From Siphlonurus alternatus (lineage: Eukaryota > Arthropoda > Insecta > Ephemeroptera > Siphlonuridae), in contig OX463783.1 of NCBI GenBank assembly GCA_949825025.1, positions 15,349,628-15,413,627 of the forward strand: a stretch of 64,000 nucleotides of DNA, written 5' to 3'. Position numbers and translations under genes: made by a program. The notes under the pieces are model-generated. The model saw only the letters and a program-made list of their open reading frames with translations. It ran no database searches and was not told where the DNA came from. Numbering within the stretch: the first letter of the stretch is position 1; the number at the start of each line of letters is the position of its first letter. This document shows positions 13,245 to 24,450 of the stretch, piece after piece.

Positions 13245-13438
13245 GTAGTGGCAAGACAAGAGTGCTCGTTTGGATCGTGATGAGCTTACTGGCTGACTAC
13301 ATGTGGATTGGCAAATCTCACTCAAGGAAAATCTTCATTATCACCACCTCGAATGAGTCCCTCAACTACATAACTTACCTCTTGTACTATGTCCAGCACA
13401 AGTTGAAGAGTCTTGGAAAGCTGAATCCATTCCTCATG
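13245..13438 (+). CDS. Gene A exon: Walker A (GSGKT) and motif Ia
   Basis: The acceptor is TTCACAG and the donor GTAGGA; phase 1 in, phase 0 out. It begins GSGKTRVLVWIVMSLL, the nucleotide-binding P-loop with intact Lys and Thr. KIFIITTSNESLNYI follows in the place of motif Ia. This is the strongest single indicator that gene A encodes an NTPase. Confidence 0.92.
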
Positions 13439-13614
13439 GTAGGATATTTTGACTTTCTGATAAAGTCTACCTTTAAGATGTTGTGCTAAGGAATTTAATA
13501 TGTCTTATCGAAAAGTCAAAGAGACGGTTTTGAAGCAGACAGTCTCATTTGAAATGTACAGGACTTTTTATCTTATATTCTAGACAACATAAAAAAGTAG
13601 AATCACTATAATTA

Positions 13615-13790
13615 TACAGTAAAAACTTGTTACGTAAAGTCAAGAGACCCAGGAAATTAAGTTTATCTTATATCAAGTTTTTCCTATACCATGTAATGCT
13701 AATTATTTTTGACAGAACCGCGATCTTCTTTACTCAAAATTGAGTTTTACCTAACAACAACATGTTTTGTAATAACAAGTTTTTACTGTA
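13615..13790. mobile_element. pogo/Tigger-like MITE in a gene A intron
   Basis: The terminal inverted repeats are TACAGTAAAAACTTGTTA and TAACAAGTTTTTACTGTA with TA at the ends. The CAGTAAAA-type start suits pogo/Tigger elements. A second copy is at 17561-17730, also in gene A. Confidence 0.75.
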
Positions 13791-14024
13791 CTTGATAGCA
13801 ATGAAAATGCCATACTATTTTAATAGACCAAACACCAACTATATTAATTATACTAGGGGTAATACCATCATTCATGTCATCTTATATAGATGCTGCACTG
13901 ATTCATGTTATCACAATAGCAAAAATATATGGTATCTTTTTAACAGCATTGTAAAAGGTTTCTAATGTAAAGCACAATCCTCCTGCTATTTCTAGTTTTG
14001 ACAGACAGTCCATTTATTATCCAG

Positions 14025-14243
14025 GTGTTGGTGGGTGCTGCCAAATCCTGCAACACACACCTGACCCTGCAGAGCATAGCTAATGATGATCCAATCAAGC
14101 TGCTGCCGTTTGAAGACGACAATGCAACAGTGGAGAACATGATGGAGAACGACAAACAGATGTTGTATGCAGAAGAGAATGCCATCCTGCAGTCTCTCAA
14201 ATCTATCAGTCCAGACCATAAATATAAGCGTATGCAGTTGAAG
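14025..14243 (+). CDS. Gene A exon: RecA1 continuation
   Basis: The acceptor is ATCCAG and the donor GTAAAT; phase 0 at both ends. It encodes VLVGAAKSCNTHLTLQSI, at the position where SF1B enzymes carry a 'lvRiG' strand, followed by an acidic helix. The helix continues into the next exon as a stalk-like coiled segment. Confidence 0.85.
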
Positions 14244-14891
14244 GTAAATATTGTTTCATGGTAATTGTAAACATCTATAAAGGCAAATTGAACTTCACAC
14301 CCCTGCTCTGTTTATGGTGATAAAACTGAAAATTTGCATCTCTTTTTTTCTTGATGCTCCAAATTGGGCTATAACTAATGTTCAAACTGTTTTCTTATGT
14401 AAATATTGTCTCATTTTATTTGCTCACTTCTAATAGAGGTGACTGGTTAAAAATACAGGTGCGGATCCAGAAAAAAAATCAGGGATATGCTTTTAGTTTA
14501 TAGCCTAAGTTTTTTAATGATTACGTTTTAATTACATCTGGCTCTACTTATGGCCTTTTTACTTAAATATACTGAGTTTTTAGACACAATATATACAAAA
14601 CTATAATACTAAAAATAATTCATGCATAATTATTATCCTACATAATTAGAGTTTACATCCCTAAATAATTCAAAAATAAAATATAAAATAGACTACTTTG
14701 GTTAAAAAAAAAATAACTTTAAAGCCAGAATATAACATATATATATATTTAAATTGGATTCAATCAATCAATATATTGTTGTCATACTCACTAAAGCCTT
14801 TCAACATCTGCATTTTTATTAATTTACATTCAACAACACACTAAAAGAAAAAAAAGTAGAACTAGGTAAATTATAATTCCTTGCTCCTCAG

Positions 14892-15079
14892 AGAGAGTTG
14901 CGACTGGTGGAAGAGAAGCTGATGGTACTGGGGGAGGGAGGAGAGGACATCAGCCAGAGTCTGCTGATCAAAGCCAGGAACAACACTCGCTGCCGAGAGG
15001 TGCTGCGACAAGCTCAGGTCATCGTCACCACGGTCGAGGGGTTTGCCAACAGACACATGGTCAATGCTTTCGGAAATAG
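14892..15079 (+). CDS. Gene A exon: stalk helix and motif Ic region
   Basis: The acceptor is CCTCAG and the donor GTGAGA; phase 0 in, phase 2 out. It encodes a charged helix (RELRLVEEKLMVLGEGGE), then AQVIVTTVEGFANRHMVNAF. The latter matches the family's 'aDVi.tTl' strand in RecA1, upstream of the Walker B motif. Confidence 0.88.
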
Positions 15080-15225
15080 GTGAGAATGCTTGTGTTTTTG
15101 TCTAAATCAGTGGCTACGAGTAGTTTTGGTTAAAGAGAAAATAGACGAGTGAAATATCTTTAGTCAAAATTCAGCACTAGAGCCTCCTCAGTTTGAACTG
15201 TAAAACATGTCTACGATGTCTCCAG

Positions 15226-15370
15226 GAAAAATAGTCAGACTCCGATCTGTCTGCTTGACGATGCTCAGAGGATCCCCGAGGTTCAGTCCCTCTTGTCGCT
15301 GGTGAGCGGAGCGTCCAGGCTGGTGCTCGCAGGGGACCTCAACCTACCGGTCTCTAAACTTAAGTCTAAG
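15226..15370 (+). CDS. Gene A exon: Walker B-like (DDAQ) and motif III-like
   Basis: The acceptor is CTCCAG and the donor GTGAGA; phase 2 in, phase 0 out. It encodes PICLLDDAQRIPEVQSLLSL, then SRLVLAGDLNLPVSK. Family consensus is DEAxQ for motif II and GDxxQLPP for motif III. Here the catalytic Glu is Asp, and the motif III Gln is missing in a one-residue-shorter loop. The fold is clear, but ATP hydrolysis may be weakened. Confidence 0.9.
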
Positions 15371-15748
15371 GTGAGAACAATTGGGCAGGGTTTTTATGCA
15401 TTTTGTATAAATAAATATGTATTTTGTGGTTCTGCTCAATAAACATTATTTATATTATTAATATATTAACAGAACCGTGCTGCATTACATGACTTCCTCT
15501 CAATACTCAAACTGCTGTTGCTGTATTTGGAAAGTAATTTATGACAATATTTCTGATCATCCTGACTCGTTTGACTGAGTTTTCCTCATTTGCTAAGTTA
15601 AATCAGGCAAGTTCTGGTATGGTTAACTTGGTCATGAACCCATACTTGGCATTTTCTATCACACACATATTTTATTTTTTTCAAATTCTTAATAATAATA
15701 ATTTTTTATTGGGTTAAGTATTACAGAAGAGTCGGGGAAAAGACATGA

Positions 15749-15801
15749 AAAAAACAAACAAACAAACAAACAAACAAACAAACAAACAAACAAACAAACA
15801 T
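15749..15801. repeat. (AAAC)n microsatellite in a gene A intron
   Basis: A run of ACAA/AAAC units follows a TAATAATAA...TTTTTATTGGGTTAAG stretch that looks like a LINE 3' tail. Confidence 0.9.
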
Positions 15802-15944
15802 CAACAAAATAAGACATTAAAGCTTAAAAGAAAAAAAATATATATAAAAAAAATATGAATACATATAACCCAAACGGTGGTATGAAAGAGGCATAAAACC
15901 CATACATAAGTGATATATGATCAACCCTCTCTCATTGTTCACAG

Positions 15945-16288
15945 TTTGCTGAGATGGTAGGTCTTCAAAGTTCATTACTCCTCCGTGTGTCGAGAGCTCT
16001 GGACCATGACATAGCTCAGCGGAAGCGACACAGCTCTTCCGGCTCCAGCAGCTTTACCTCTCAACCTCTGCAGTACTTGAAGAAAGAGCAGCACGGATTG
16101 ACGTACTACAGACTGACAGAACAGATGAGAATGCCTCACAGACTCACCTCTCTTGCCAAGGACTGTCTTGGAGCCACCGACATGCAAATCTTAATTAAGA
16201 GAGTAGAGAAACAAGCAAACTGGTCTCTCAGACCCTACGTTGTCTTTGATCATGTATTCCCATCTAGCATCAGGATCTCTGATAAAAG
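15945..16288 (+). CDS. Gene A exon: motif IV (QYRMHP-like), RecA2 start
   Basis: The acceptor is TTCACAG and the donor GTAAAA; phase 0 in, phase 2 out. It opens FAEMVGLQSSLLLRVSRAL, like the 'SlFerL' segment of Sen1-type helicases. A Ser-rich loop follows, then YYRLTEQMRMPHRLTSLA, corresponding to the family's QYRMHP motif. RecA2 begins here. Confidence 0.88.
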
Positions 16289-16863
16289 GTAAAATAATAA
16301 TACAAATTTTATCATAGCTCGAATGTATAATATATATACAATATTAATATGGCTTCAGTATATAACAAAAAGTGATAGCTAAGCTTTACAGGTAGCACAA
16401 ATTTGCCAGTTTTATAAGAACACATATATTTTATGGTGCTCTTTCGCCTTACAGCCACAGATAAATCATAATTATGCACCTCTAACTGTAAGATATTTAG
16501 CTCAAAATCTGTTTTTGCTATTAACTCAGCTAGTATTAGTGGAAAAGTTATTCAACAATTACTTTGTATTACATTATGTAAATACAGTATACACAGTAGC
16601 TCACTTGAACTTTTTTATTAAGTTTTCACCGTCAATTCATGTGCACTACTGTTCATATGCCATTCATTATGACCCTTTAATATATGCATACAGTATATGA
16701 AATCATTCAAATAAAGAAATTGTAATTGATAATATTTTTTAATGTAATTAAATGCAAGAAAGTTTGAATTTTAACACATAAATGATGTAAAGCAACTTCA
16801 TACAGACCATACGATCCAAATTGACTGCTTCCTTCAACTAATGTTGTCTTATTCCCCATGCAG

Positions 16864-17031
16864 TATTGCTGAGGAAATGTGGCTCAACATGGAGGCACAA
16901 CGGGCAGTGAGGATTGTGCGCTACATTGAACGTCAGATGAAGGAGTCGAAGGCCCTCAGTGAACTCAAGTCCATGATCATAGCTCCGGACGAAACATACC
17001 TGAGGCGTCTCTACAAACAGATGCAGCAAAA
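16864..17031 (+). CDS. Gene A exon: RecA2 (helices before motif V)
   Basis: The acceptor is CATGCAG and the donor GTGAGT; phase 2 at both ends. It encodes SIAEEMWLNMEAQRAVRIVR and then KSMIIAPDETYLRRLYKQMQ. This matches the usual 'E...v..iv..l......i.viTpY..Q' segment that precedes motif V. Confidence 0.88.
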
Positions 17032-17336
17032 GTGAGTGCTACATTGTGTCAGGACAAAGTTACTATCAGTTTTAAATCTTGCATCATTTCACACTATTCA
17101 TTGTGTTCTTGAGTGCCGAAGATTATGGATCCCCTATCAATTTTCCTTCAATGTGCTATGTTGTTAAAAAAAACATTTTTTCTATCACAATTATTATTGA
17201 AAATTTTATTCACAATGAAATTCACAAAATTTTAGGAAATTTCGCTATAAAAAATACATATATTCTTCATAAATTGACATAAAACACAACATTTGCTACT
17301 ATATTGCCCATACTGACTTCCTGTTGTTATGTTCAG

Positions 17337-17541
17337 CCCCTGCACCGTCCCCAACTGCCAGTCATGGGCTAGTCTCCTGGACAGCTGCGTGGGAACTGAA
17401 GCACACATTGTGATGGTTTGCATTGGAGCAGGAAACTCTCCGTTCCTGGACCCCAAGTTGCTGCTGCTGGCTCTGACCAGGAGCAAGCTGTCGTTCATCG
17501 TCGTGGGACACCTGGACCTCATCAAGAAGCAACAACCACTG
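17337..17541 (+). CDS. Gene A exon: motifs V and VI
   Basis: The acceptor is GTTCAG and the donor GTGAGC; phase 2 in, phase 0 out. It encodes SWASLLDSCVGTEAHIVMVC and LLLLALTRSKLSFIVVGHLD. Family consensus is S-F-Q-G-x-E-x-D-I-V-I for motif V and N-V-A-L-T-R-A for motif VI. The motif VI Arg and the Gly-x-Glu of motif V are kept, while the motif V Gln is Val. Confidence 0.9.
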
Positions 17542-17560
17542 GTGAGCACATCAACAACTG

Positions 17561-17730
17561 CAGTAAAAACTTGTTGTTACGTAAAGTCAAGGGACTCAGG
17601 AAATTAGGTTTACCTTATATCAAGTTTTTCCTATACCTGCAATGCTAATTATTTTTGACGGGACTAAGATCTCCTGTATTCAAAATCGAGTTTTACCTAA
17701 TAACAAGTTACATAAAAAGTTTTTACTGTA
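17561..17730. mobile_element. pogo/Tigger-like MITE in the last gene A intron
   Basis: It has the same ends and interior (TTATATCAAGTTTTTCCTAT, GCTAATTATTTTTGACG) as the copy at 13615-13790. It begins 20 bases after the donor of the 17337-17541 exon. Confidence 0.75.
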
Positions 17731-17980
17731 CGTACTTGTAATGAGGACTGCTTGATAATACATCATGGTACTGTATTTTTATAAGTACCACCAACTAATT
17801 CATGTTAGACACTGTTATCTTCTAAATATTAGTGATGAAATAGAAAGCAATTTTTTTTATTTCCTCTGCTCTCATTTTATACATCCATCAATTTCAAATT
17901 AATGAATTATTTTTTTTTCTTCTTTTTTTGAGAGTGGATTCTTTTTCAAAATTACAGCAGATATATTCTGTCCCTTGCTT

Positions 17981-18115
17981 TATTAGAGGGCCTGGCAATC
18001 AACTGGGGATAAAAACCAAATTCACTTGAGGTTAAGTTGTCTGTGAAATTAGATAGGAAACTAATCTTTACATTCAATGGCTTTTATCCCCATTTTATTG
18101 CCAAGTCCTCTAATA
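17981..18115. mobile_element. Short TA-flanked MITE in the last gene A intron
   Basis: The ends TATTAGAGGGCCTGGCAAT and ATTGCCAAGTCCTCTAATA form an inverted repeat. GGGGATAAAA and TTTTATCCCC inside also pair. The size and TA edges suit Tc1/mariner-type MITEs. It lies 58 bases before the terminal exon. Confidence 0.75.
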
Positions 18116-18173
18116 GAGAATGCATGTTTCTTCTCCTATTTTTTGTCATAACAATCATTTCTCTGCCATACAG

Positions 18174-18443
18174 CCCAAGAAAGATGACAAGAAAGAAAAG
18201 AAGGCACCCTGGCTAATGATGCTGGCTACCGCAGAGAAGTACAAGGCTATCCTGACGATAAATTCGGAGACCAGCAGCCTGGAGGAGACGGAACACCTGT
18301 TTGCGTACGAAGCTCCTTCACCTGTCAACTCTCCTACCATGTCGCCAGCAGTCTCCCCCGTAGCATCATTTTTAGACTTACCTGCCATAAGTTCGGAATG
18401 TACCGAACCTGCAGACTCTGATATGGATATCGATGGTCCATAA
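18174..18443 (+). CDS. Gene A terminal exon: basic then acidic C-terminal tail
   Basis: The acceptor is CATACAG; phase 0 in; stop TAA at 18441-18443. It begins with a lysine-rich stretch (PKKDDKKEKKAPWLMMLATA) that could be a nuclear localisation signal. A tail rich in Ser, Pro and Glu with repeated SP sites (SPVNSPTMSPAVSP) follows, ending DSDMDIDGP. It resembles the disordered tails of nuclear helicases. Confidence 0.85.
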   Translation, partial: PKKDDKKEKKAPWLMMLATAEKYKAILTINSETSSLEETEHLFAYEAPSPVNSPTMSPAVSPVASFLDLPAISSECTEPADSDMDIDGP

Positions 18444-18671
18444 AATTTACCATTTGTGTGAGCCAAGGCGTTTTTAAAAAAATATTGTCTGTTTGCTGAA
18501 TGTTAATTTCTTTTGTATTGTAAACACACAAAGCAAATACATGATACTTTTTTAATACTGTATTTGAAAAAGCCTTTTTTATCATAACCATATTTAAATG
18601 TTTCTAAATGAAATTTATAGACTTTGACATGGACTTAAAATTTTAGTCCGTTTTTGCCATGAATCTCAAGC

Positions 18672-18677
18672 AATAAA
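18672..18677 (+). terminator. Candidate polyadenylation signal of gene A
   Basis: AATAAA lies 229 bases after the gene A stop codon in AT-rich sequence. It is the first canonical hexamer seen downstream. AT-rich DNA yields such hexamers by chance, so support is moderate. Confidence 0.45.
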
Positions 18678-19340
18678 TACTCATAGCTCAAGTTAAAATG
18701 TGTAATTTTTCATTTTATCCATATTATTTAGAAACGTTTCTGATTATACATACATGAAATCAAAATTAAAGGATAATGAAAATGGTCTAAATTTATTTCA
18801 AAATAATTTATTTTTATCGTTAGATATATAATATACTGTATGCCAACATTAAATGTAATGTTTTTCATTATCATTTATGATGGTTAAAATCGTGTATACA
18901 GTTTTGAAAACATGGCTTAAAAAGAGATATAATGTTAAAGTATACTGTATATTAAATTTCAAGCTTTTCTTGAAATTCTCTAAAAATGGAAAAATATGTT
19001 TATATTTTTGTAATTCTGAGTTGAAAGGAAAAATTCTATGCTCATCGATCATTATGTTATAATCATTGTAACTTGCACAACTTGGTTTTTAAGTTGTTTG
19101 TTTTTTTACTATGTATGTATAAAACTTTATCAAGAGGTATGAAATTGCATGACATATAGTATATGGTCCTGTGGCATTTTAAAGATAAAAAATGTGACAT
19201 TTAATTTTATTATATATCTACATATTAATTTGGAACTTGATTGTAAATAATTTTATAAACAGCTGGTTGTTGTTTTTTAAGAGTAATTTTTGTTTTTATA
19301 TTGTAATAACACGGGTATTTAATTTTTTTAGTTTTTAAAA

Positions 19341-19620
19341 AGTAAGGTAAAACGTCCGATGTTAAAAAAAAAAAAAAAAAAATCCCACACATGAAAATTA
19401 TGAAACATGTCTTGTCTTGGAATCTCCATATCTCCATGTTAAAGAAGTCAACTTTAAAAATTCAAAAATAAAAAAATAGATCAAATTTGTATACCTGACA
19501 TTTTAGCTATATATACTGATAGGGGATGTACAGGAGAACAGTTTAAGATATGTTTCATAATTTTCATGTGTCGGAATTTTTTTAGCATTGGGCGTGTTAT
19601 CAAACCCTTATTACCCTTAA
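19341..19620. mobile_element. Family 2 MITE, diverged copy in the gene A 3' flank
   Basis: It contains the family blocks GTATACCTGACATTTTAGCT, ACTGATAGGGGATGTACAGG and GCATTGGGCGTGTTATC in family order, ending TTACCCTTAA. The left arm is decayed around a poly(A) run. Confidence 0.65.
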
Positions 19621-19931
19621 GCTTAATACCAAGTTGGTATGAAACCTTTTTCCTCTATTTTAATTTGATAAGAGATATTTTATTTTACCTACAAGACATT
19701 TTAATATTGTTAGCAATTTTACGGGATGTACAATATTGTGAATATTGTGATTTATATAATTAATAGTCAATGCATTGAATTTTATATTAGTATGCCTATT
19801 ATAGCAATAAAATTTATGTGACTGAAAGCATGTGGAAAAATAGCAAATGGATAATTATAATTATGAATTATTGTTTGTTTTTTTTTGTTTGGGTGCCTCA
19901 TAACATTTTTTTGTAAAAGCTCGTGCAGCAT

Positions 19932-20348
19932 TTAAGGGCATTGGGTGTAGCACCGGTAGTTGGCAACACTGACGTATCTTCACCATGTTAATTTTTTATC
20001 ATTGCTCCTCGGAGTAATTTTTATGCTAGAGCTAAGCTGATTGCAGTAGTATCAAGATAATTAGTAGCCCAAGTGCACAATTTGGCTAAATAAAGCCTGA
20101 TTTAAAGAAAAGTATTTTTTAGTAATTTTTTAAATTTACATGCATTTTTCTAAAATATAAAAAAATACTTTTCTTTAAATCAGGCTTTATTTAGCCAAAT
20201 TGTGCACTTGGGCTACTAATTATCTTGATACTACAGCAATCAGCTTAGCTCTAGCATAAAAATTACTCCGAGGAGCAAGGATAAAAAATTAACATGGTGA
20301 AGATACGTCAGTGTTGCCAACTATCGGTGCTACACCCAATGCCCTTAA
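19932..20348. mobile_element. Palindromic TTAA-flanked MITE, family 1, copy 1
   Basis: A near-perfect inverted repeat runs across the whole element: TTAAGGGCATTGGGTGTAGC at the left is mirrored by GCTACACCCAATGCCCTTAA at the right. The centre is near 20140. TTAA at both edges suits piggyBac-type target choice. There is no coding sequence. Copy 2 lies at 29800-30224. Confidence 0.88.
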
Positions 20349-20893
20349 CTTGTTTATTAACAACAAATTTAAATATTAATTTGTTTCTTTTGTTTTAAGC
20401 TGATGAAAATAGAATGCTATGATTAGGTCTGTTTGTTAATAGGAAATACACAACCAGATGATAAATAATTAATATATTTCCCCTATGCTACCTGTACAGA
20501 TGGTTCATCTTATTATTGATTCATGAATTGATTATGCTTTACGAGCAGACCTGTTGTATTAATTGGTATTGTGAATTTTATCATCATAGTTGTCCAGCTG
20601 ATCTCTATTGTGGGCTGTTTCTGGTTGAGAACCGTTCTGAACCAAAACTTGAGCAGTCTATAATTCAATTCTGAAGCTTCACAACCAGGGCTAGCTGTTT
20701 CTCAAAACGATCAGCTGATTTTAAATTTTGCTTGAGAGAAGTTTTTAGTGGCTGTTTGGAACAATGTCCAAACGCCAATTCAAACTCAATCAAAATCAGT
20801 TGATAATTGAGAAAAGTTAAGTGAAAATTTTCTCTGGCGGTCAGTTTTGGTTCAGGTTTTGGTATCTTCAAAAAACTTCTGAATTAACCATTC

Positions 20894-21241
20894 TTAAAGG
20901 GATACATGCCTCAAATTACAAATTAGACAGACATTAAGTGTTGCTCGAATTTATAATAAACATTCGTATTATTTTTACATGCGCGCGGTGCGACTGTGCG
21001 AAGTCGTGCTACAAAGAAAGTCCTTGCTGACGTCACAACTCACAGCTAGCACCGATTAGCATTGAGTTGTGACGTCATCAAGGACTTCGTGACGTCATCA
21101 AGGACTAAATTTCTTACCTTGAACTGCGACTTCGCACGGATGCATCACGCGTGGAAAAAAATTATGCGAATGTTGATTATATACTCTAAACCCACTTGGT
21201 GACTGTCTAATTTGTAATTTGAGGCCTGTATGTGCCTTTAA
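20894..21241. mobile_element. Palindromic TTAA-flanked MITE, family 3, copy 1
   Basis: The ends TTAAAGGGATACATGCCTC and GAGGCCTGTATGTGCCTTTAA mirror each other. The inner arms carry GACGTCACAACTC and GAGTTGTGACGTC. TGACGTCA is the CRE/ATF consensus and occurs several times. Copy 2 lies at 38301-38646. Confidence 0.85.
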
Positions 21242-22422
21242 GTTGTAAATTACTGTGCGCAGCCTTTGTACATGGAAAAACAAAAGTCCATAAGTTTTGT
21301 ATATAATGATATAATGTACACTATTGTTTAATTTTCTTTGTGGGTACATATATAAAGAAAATTAAGTCTCTTTTTTTTTTCCTAATTCTTTGTAATTGTG
21401 ATATTTGTACAAATGAGTAAAAAATATTGCATTTTATATTATATAAGTCTGTGTACTTTGTTTTTAAGCAAAAGTAATTATTTTTAATTAAAATCAAAGT
21501 ACAAAATTAATTATGTTGGTGCTGTTGTTTCATTTTATTTTGTCTCAATTTTCATATTTTTTGTGTTTTTTTATTTTTATTTTTTATGTTTTTTTGTTTT
21601 TTTTTTTTTTTTTTTTTTTTGGCGTACTTTGAAATATATTTTTCTATTTTTTCATTTATTTTTCTGTGTCAATAAATTTTACATTAAAATTATAAACAAA
21701 TAAGTTGTAACTAAAATGTATGATATTTACAAAGGGTTTATGTTAACTATGTCTTACCAGTTAAAAAAAAGGGTGTTCAATAAAAATAAAATTTATTATT
21801 AAACTTAAAAATCAATTTTATTTGTTGCGCTAATAGTGCCATGTTTTTAGTCTTGAAAAAAATGCAGTTTTATTAAATATAATAATGTTTGAATGAAATA
21901 AGATGCGCTTTTACATTTAAATGAATGCACTTAAGAATAAGGATGATATTTAGAAGAGAATTTAAAAATGTAAAATTAAATTTAATGATTTACCGACAAA
22001 AATGATCTTCTATGAGTAACATTTAATTAATATTTTTGGAACCTGTTTGACAAAAATAGTTTTGTAATGTTATTGGTTGTAATAGATTTGTATGAAAAAA
22101 AAAGAGATAAATTATTACAAAGGGAAGTTGTCCTATCTATATATAAGTTTGTAATGTGTAAATAAATTTAAAAATATTAAAATTGTAGTTTCACTAAGAT
22201 TTTTTTTTTTTTCCCTTCCTAAATAGAACGTTGAATAATTGAAATTTATTATGTGTCTAACATTATAGTAAAAGTATTTTATTATAATTGAAAATGAAAT
22301 ATTCACAACAAAAATTTAAATAACTTGGTATTTATATTGCATTTGGATGCATCACATAAATAGAGAGAATGTGCAATAGGAATTAATATCTCTACATTAC
22401 ATCTTTTTGACAAACCTTTGCC

Positions 22423-22782
22423 TTAAGGGTAAGGTAACGCCACCAATGTTAAAAAAAATCCCTCTCACAAAAATTCTGAAAAAAAATTAAAATGTTCTCC
22501 TCTATATACCCCCTATCAGTACCTAAAATATCAGGTATACAAATACGATCTAGTTTTTGGGTTATAAATTTTTAAAGTTGACTACTTTAACATGGAGAAA
22601 TGAAACTCCCATGTTAAATTGGTCAACTTTAAAAATTCATAACTCAAAAACTAGATCGTATTTGTATACCTGATATTTTAGCTACTGATAGGGGGTGTAG
22701 AGGAGAACATTTTAAATTTTTTTCAGAACTTTTGTGAGAGGGATTTTTTTTAACATTGGTGGCGTCGTTACCTTACCCTTAA
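22423..22782. mobile_element. Palindromic TTAA-flanked MITE, family 2, copy A
   Basis: The arms begin TTAAGGGTAAGGTAACGCCA and end in its inverse. The interior mirrors around GGAGAAATGAAACTCCC. Related copies lie at 19341-19620 (diverged), 27297-27680 and 52451-52807. Confidence 0.85.
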
Positions 22783-22904
22783 AATTGTAAAAAAAAAGTG
22801 GTATTGAAGAAGAAAAAAAAAAAATTACTTATATTTAAACAGCTGTGGGTGAGAGAGAGAAAGAGACAACTATAGCTATATCAATCAATATATTGATGAA
22901 AATG

Positions 22905-23830
22905 AAAAAAATGGTACAGGGAGCCCTCTCGCCAACACACCCTGCCCGTTTGGTTCATAGCTGACAACAATTCACCTCCGCCTGCCACGTACAGCTCGTA
23001 CAGAATATTAGCTCATTTGAACTGCATGAGCTGATTTGAACTACCTCAATCAGCTCAGACCAGTCCAGATTTAGACGTGGGAGGTCCATGGGGGAAGAGC
23101 CAAGTACCAGATGGGCACGTTCAGGCTCGGCTGACCGCCGCCAGGTCGGATCTCAGGAGGCCTCGACCCCCAGAACCTTCCTAAGGGTTTTTCAATGAAG
23201 GGTCTGACACAGCTCATCACACGGGCAAGAGACAATAATTAAGATATATGTCCGTCAACGTATAAATTTAAATGTTACGTTCATTAATAATTGCTAATAA
23301 AATTATATGTTCATGTTTTTTTAACTATTTTGCAAATAGCAAATGATCATATATATATGTACGTATACTTGATTTTTTACCATGCAATTAGGTTTTCTTT
23401 CATCCTCTATACTATACCAAGGTGCCCATGATGGCAGCTATAGTACATAAATTTACGCAACTAGCTGTATCTTGAATATTTATTATATTATAATATAATA
23501 AATATTCAAGATCATGTAAGTATAATCTCTACAATTAAGCAATAAGTTTTTCATTCTATTTATTTTCTATGTCATATTTTGTTTTATATATGTGCCTATA
23601 ATATATATGATATATTATGATGTAACAGGCTGTTAATGTCATCTGTTATTTTATTTTATATTCTTTTATTATCATTTTCTATTATTCTGTAACTATTTTA
23701 TAAATAGTTTGTATGTGTGTTTTATGTGTTCTATTACAGTGTTATTTTATTTTATAATGTATATTTCTAATATTATTTTGTATGTATGTACACTTTTTGT
23801 GTTTAATAAAAGACTATAATAATAATATAT
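22905..23830 (+). other. Possible LINE/SINE 3' region, unresolved
   Basis: A GC-richer block (about 22915-23230) is followed by AT-rich DNA ending AATAAAAGACTATAATAATA, a (TAA)n-type retroposon tail. No open frame with RT motifs is visible. It could be a 3' untranslated fragment of a LINE. Confidence 0.35.
23471..23512. repeat. AT-rich perfect palindrome
   Basis: CTTGAATATTTATTATATTA is mirrored by TAATATAATAAATATTCAAG. It is a likely cruciform-forming site in intergenic DNA. Confidence 0.75.
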
Positions 23831-23880
23831 ATATAGAGAAGAAGAAAATATTTTTATAACCTCTTTTGAGTATGAGAATT

Positions 23881-23884
<4 letters not shown>

Positions 23885-23928
<44 letters not shown>
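23885..23928. repeat. (TA)n microsatellite
   Basis: About 21 TA units next to a GC-rich island (23935-24310). Confidence 0.95.
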
Positions 23929-23932
<4 letters not shown>

Positions 23933-23934
23933 GA

Positions 23935-24310
23935 TAATATACAAGAGGTTGCCGCCGGGAGTTATATTCATGCAGCTGCCGCGGGCCAAGTGGAAGCGCT
24001 CATATTATAGTCGCGGGCTGTGTGCTCCTATAAAACACACTCCATGTTATGTAATGAGGGCGTTCTCATGCCTGCCTGCCCGCTGCCAGAATCAAACACC
24101 CGGCCGCGCCGGCCACCACTGCTTTATGCAGCAGGATGCACCAGGCAGATGACCTAAGTTCCACCTCATGCAGCAGCGACCATGCAGTCTCCTCTCTGCA
24201 ACGCCGCGCAACACTAGATATCCTCTCTCCCCTCAACTCGCTCTGAGCTAGAGTACCTGAAATATATTTCAGGAACTCTATACTCTGAGCTAGCACCTAT
24301 ACACCTCAGC
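23935..24310. other. GC-rich island between genes A and B
   Basis: CpG-containing sequence stands out from AT-rich flanks. Short frames exist on both strands, but none resembles a known protein or carries good splice signals. It is probably a decayed repeat. Confidence 0.35.
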
Positions 24311-24450
24311 CGTATTCTTTATACAAAACGTACGGGGAATTAAAAAAGTTAGAACTTGATTCTCCTAAAAATATATAATATATTCGTATATATACGTGCC
24401 ATGTATATATATAGTATATACACATATATATTATATGTGAATAATATAAT

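Larger units (their letters stand above)
6362..18700 (+). other. Gene A span: senataxin/Sen1-like SF1B helicase gene
   Basis: Thirteen exons between 9633 and 18443 join with matching splice phases into one uninterrupted reading frame of about 980 codons. A probable upstream disordered exon (about 6400-7434) precedes them. The product reads as a superfamily 1B helicase of the senataxin/Sen1/Upf1 class: a helical N-terminal region, Walker A (GTAGSGKT), a Walker B-like LLDDAQ, motif III-like AGDLNLP, motif IV-like EQMRMPH, a motif V-like GTEAHIV stretch and motif VI (ALTRSK). Family members unwind RNA:DNA hybrids in the nucleus and act in transcription termination and R-loop removal; that role is inferred by family. 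The true 5' end and any N-terminal domain before 6362 were not found. Gene B downstream is a paralogue in the same orientation. Confidence 0.85.

Noticed and set aside
20580..20880. Further MITE with GAACCAAAAC/GTTTTGGTTC arms
   Set aside because: Only about ten bases pair convincingly and no ends or second copy were found.
23931..24296. Short open frames on both strands of a GC-rich island
   Set aside because: The overlapping antisense frames are Cys/Arg/Ala-rich, with no motif and no splice context.
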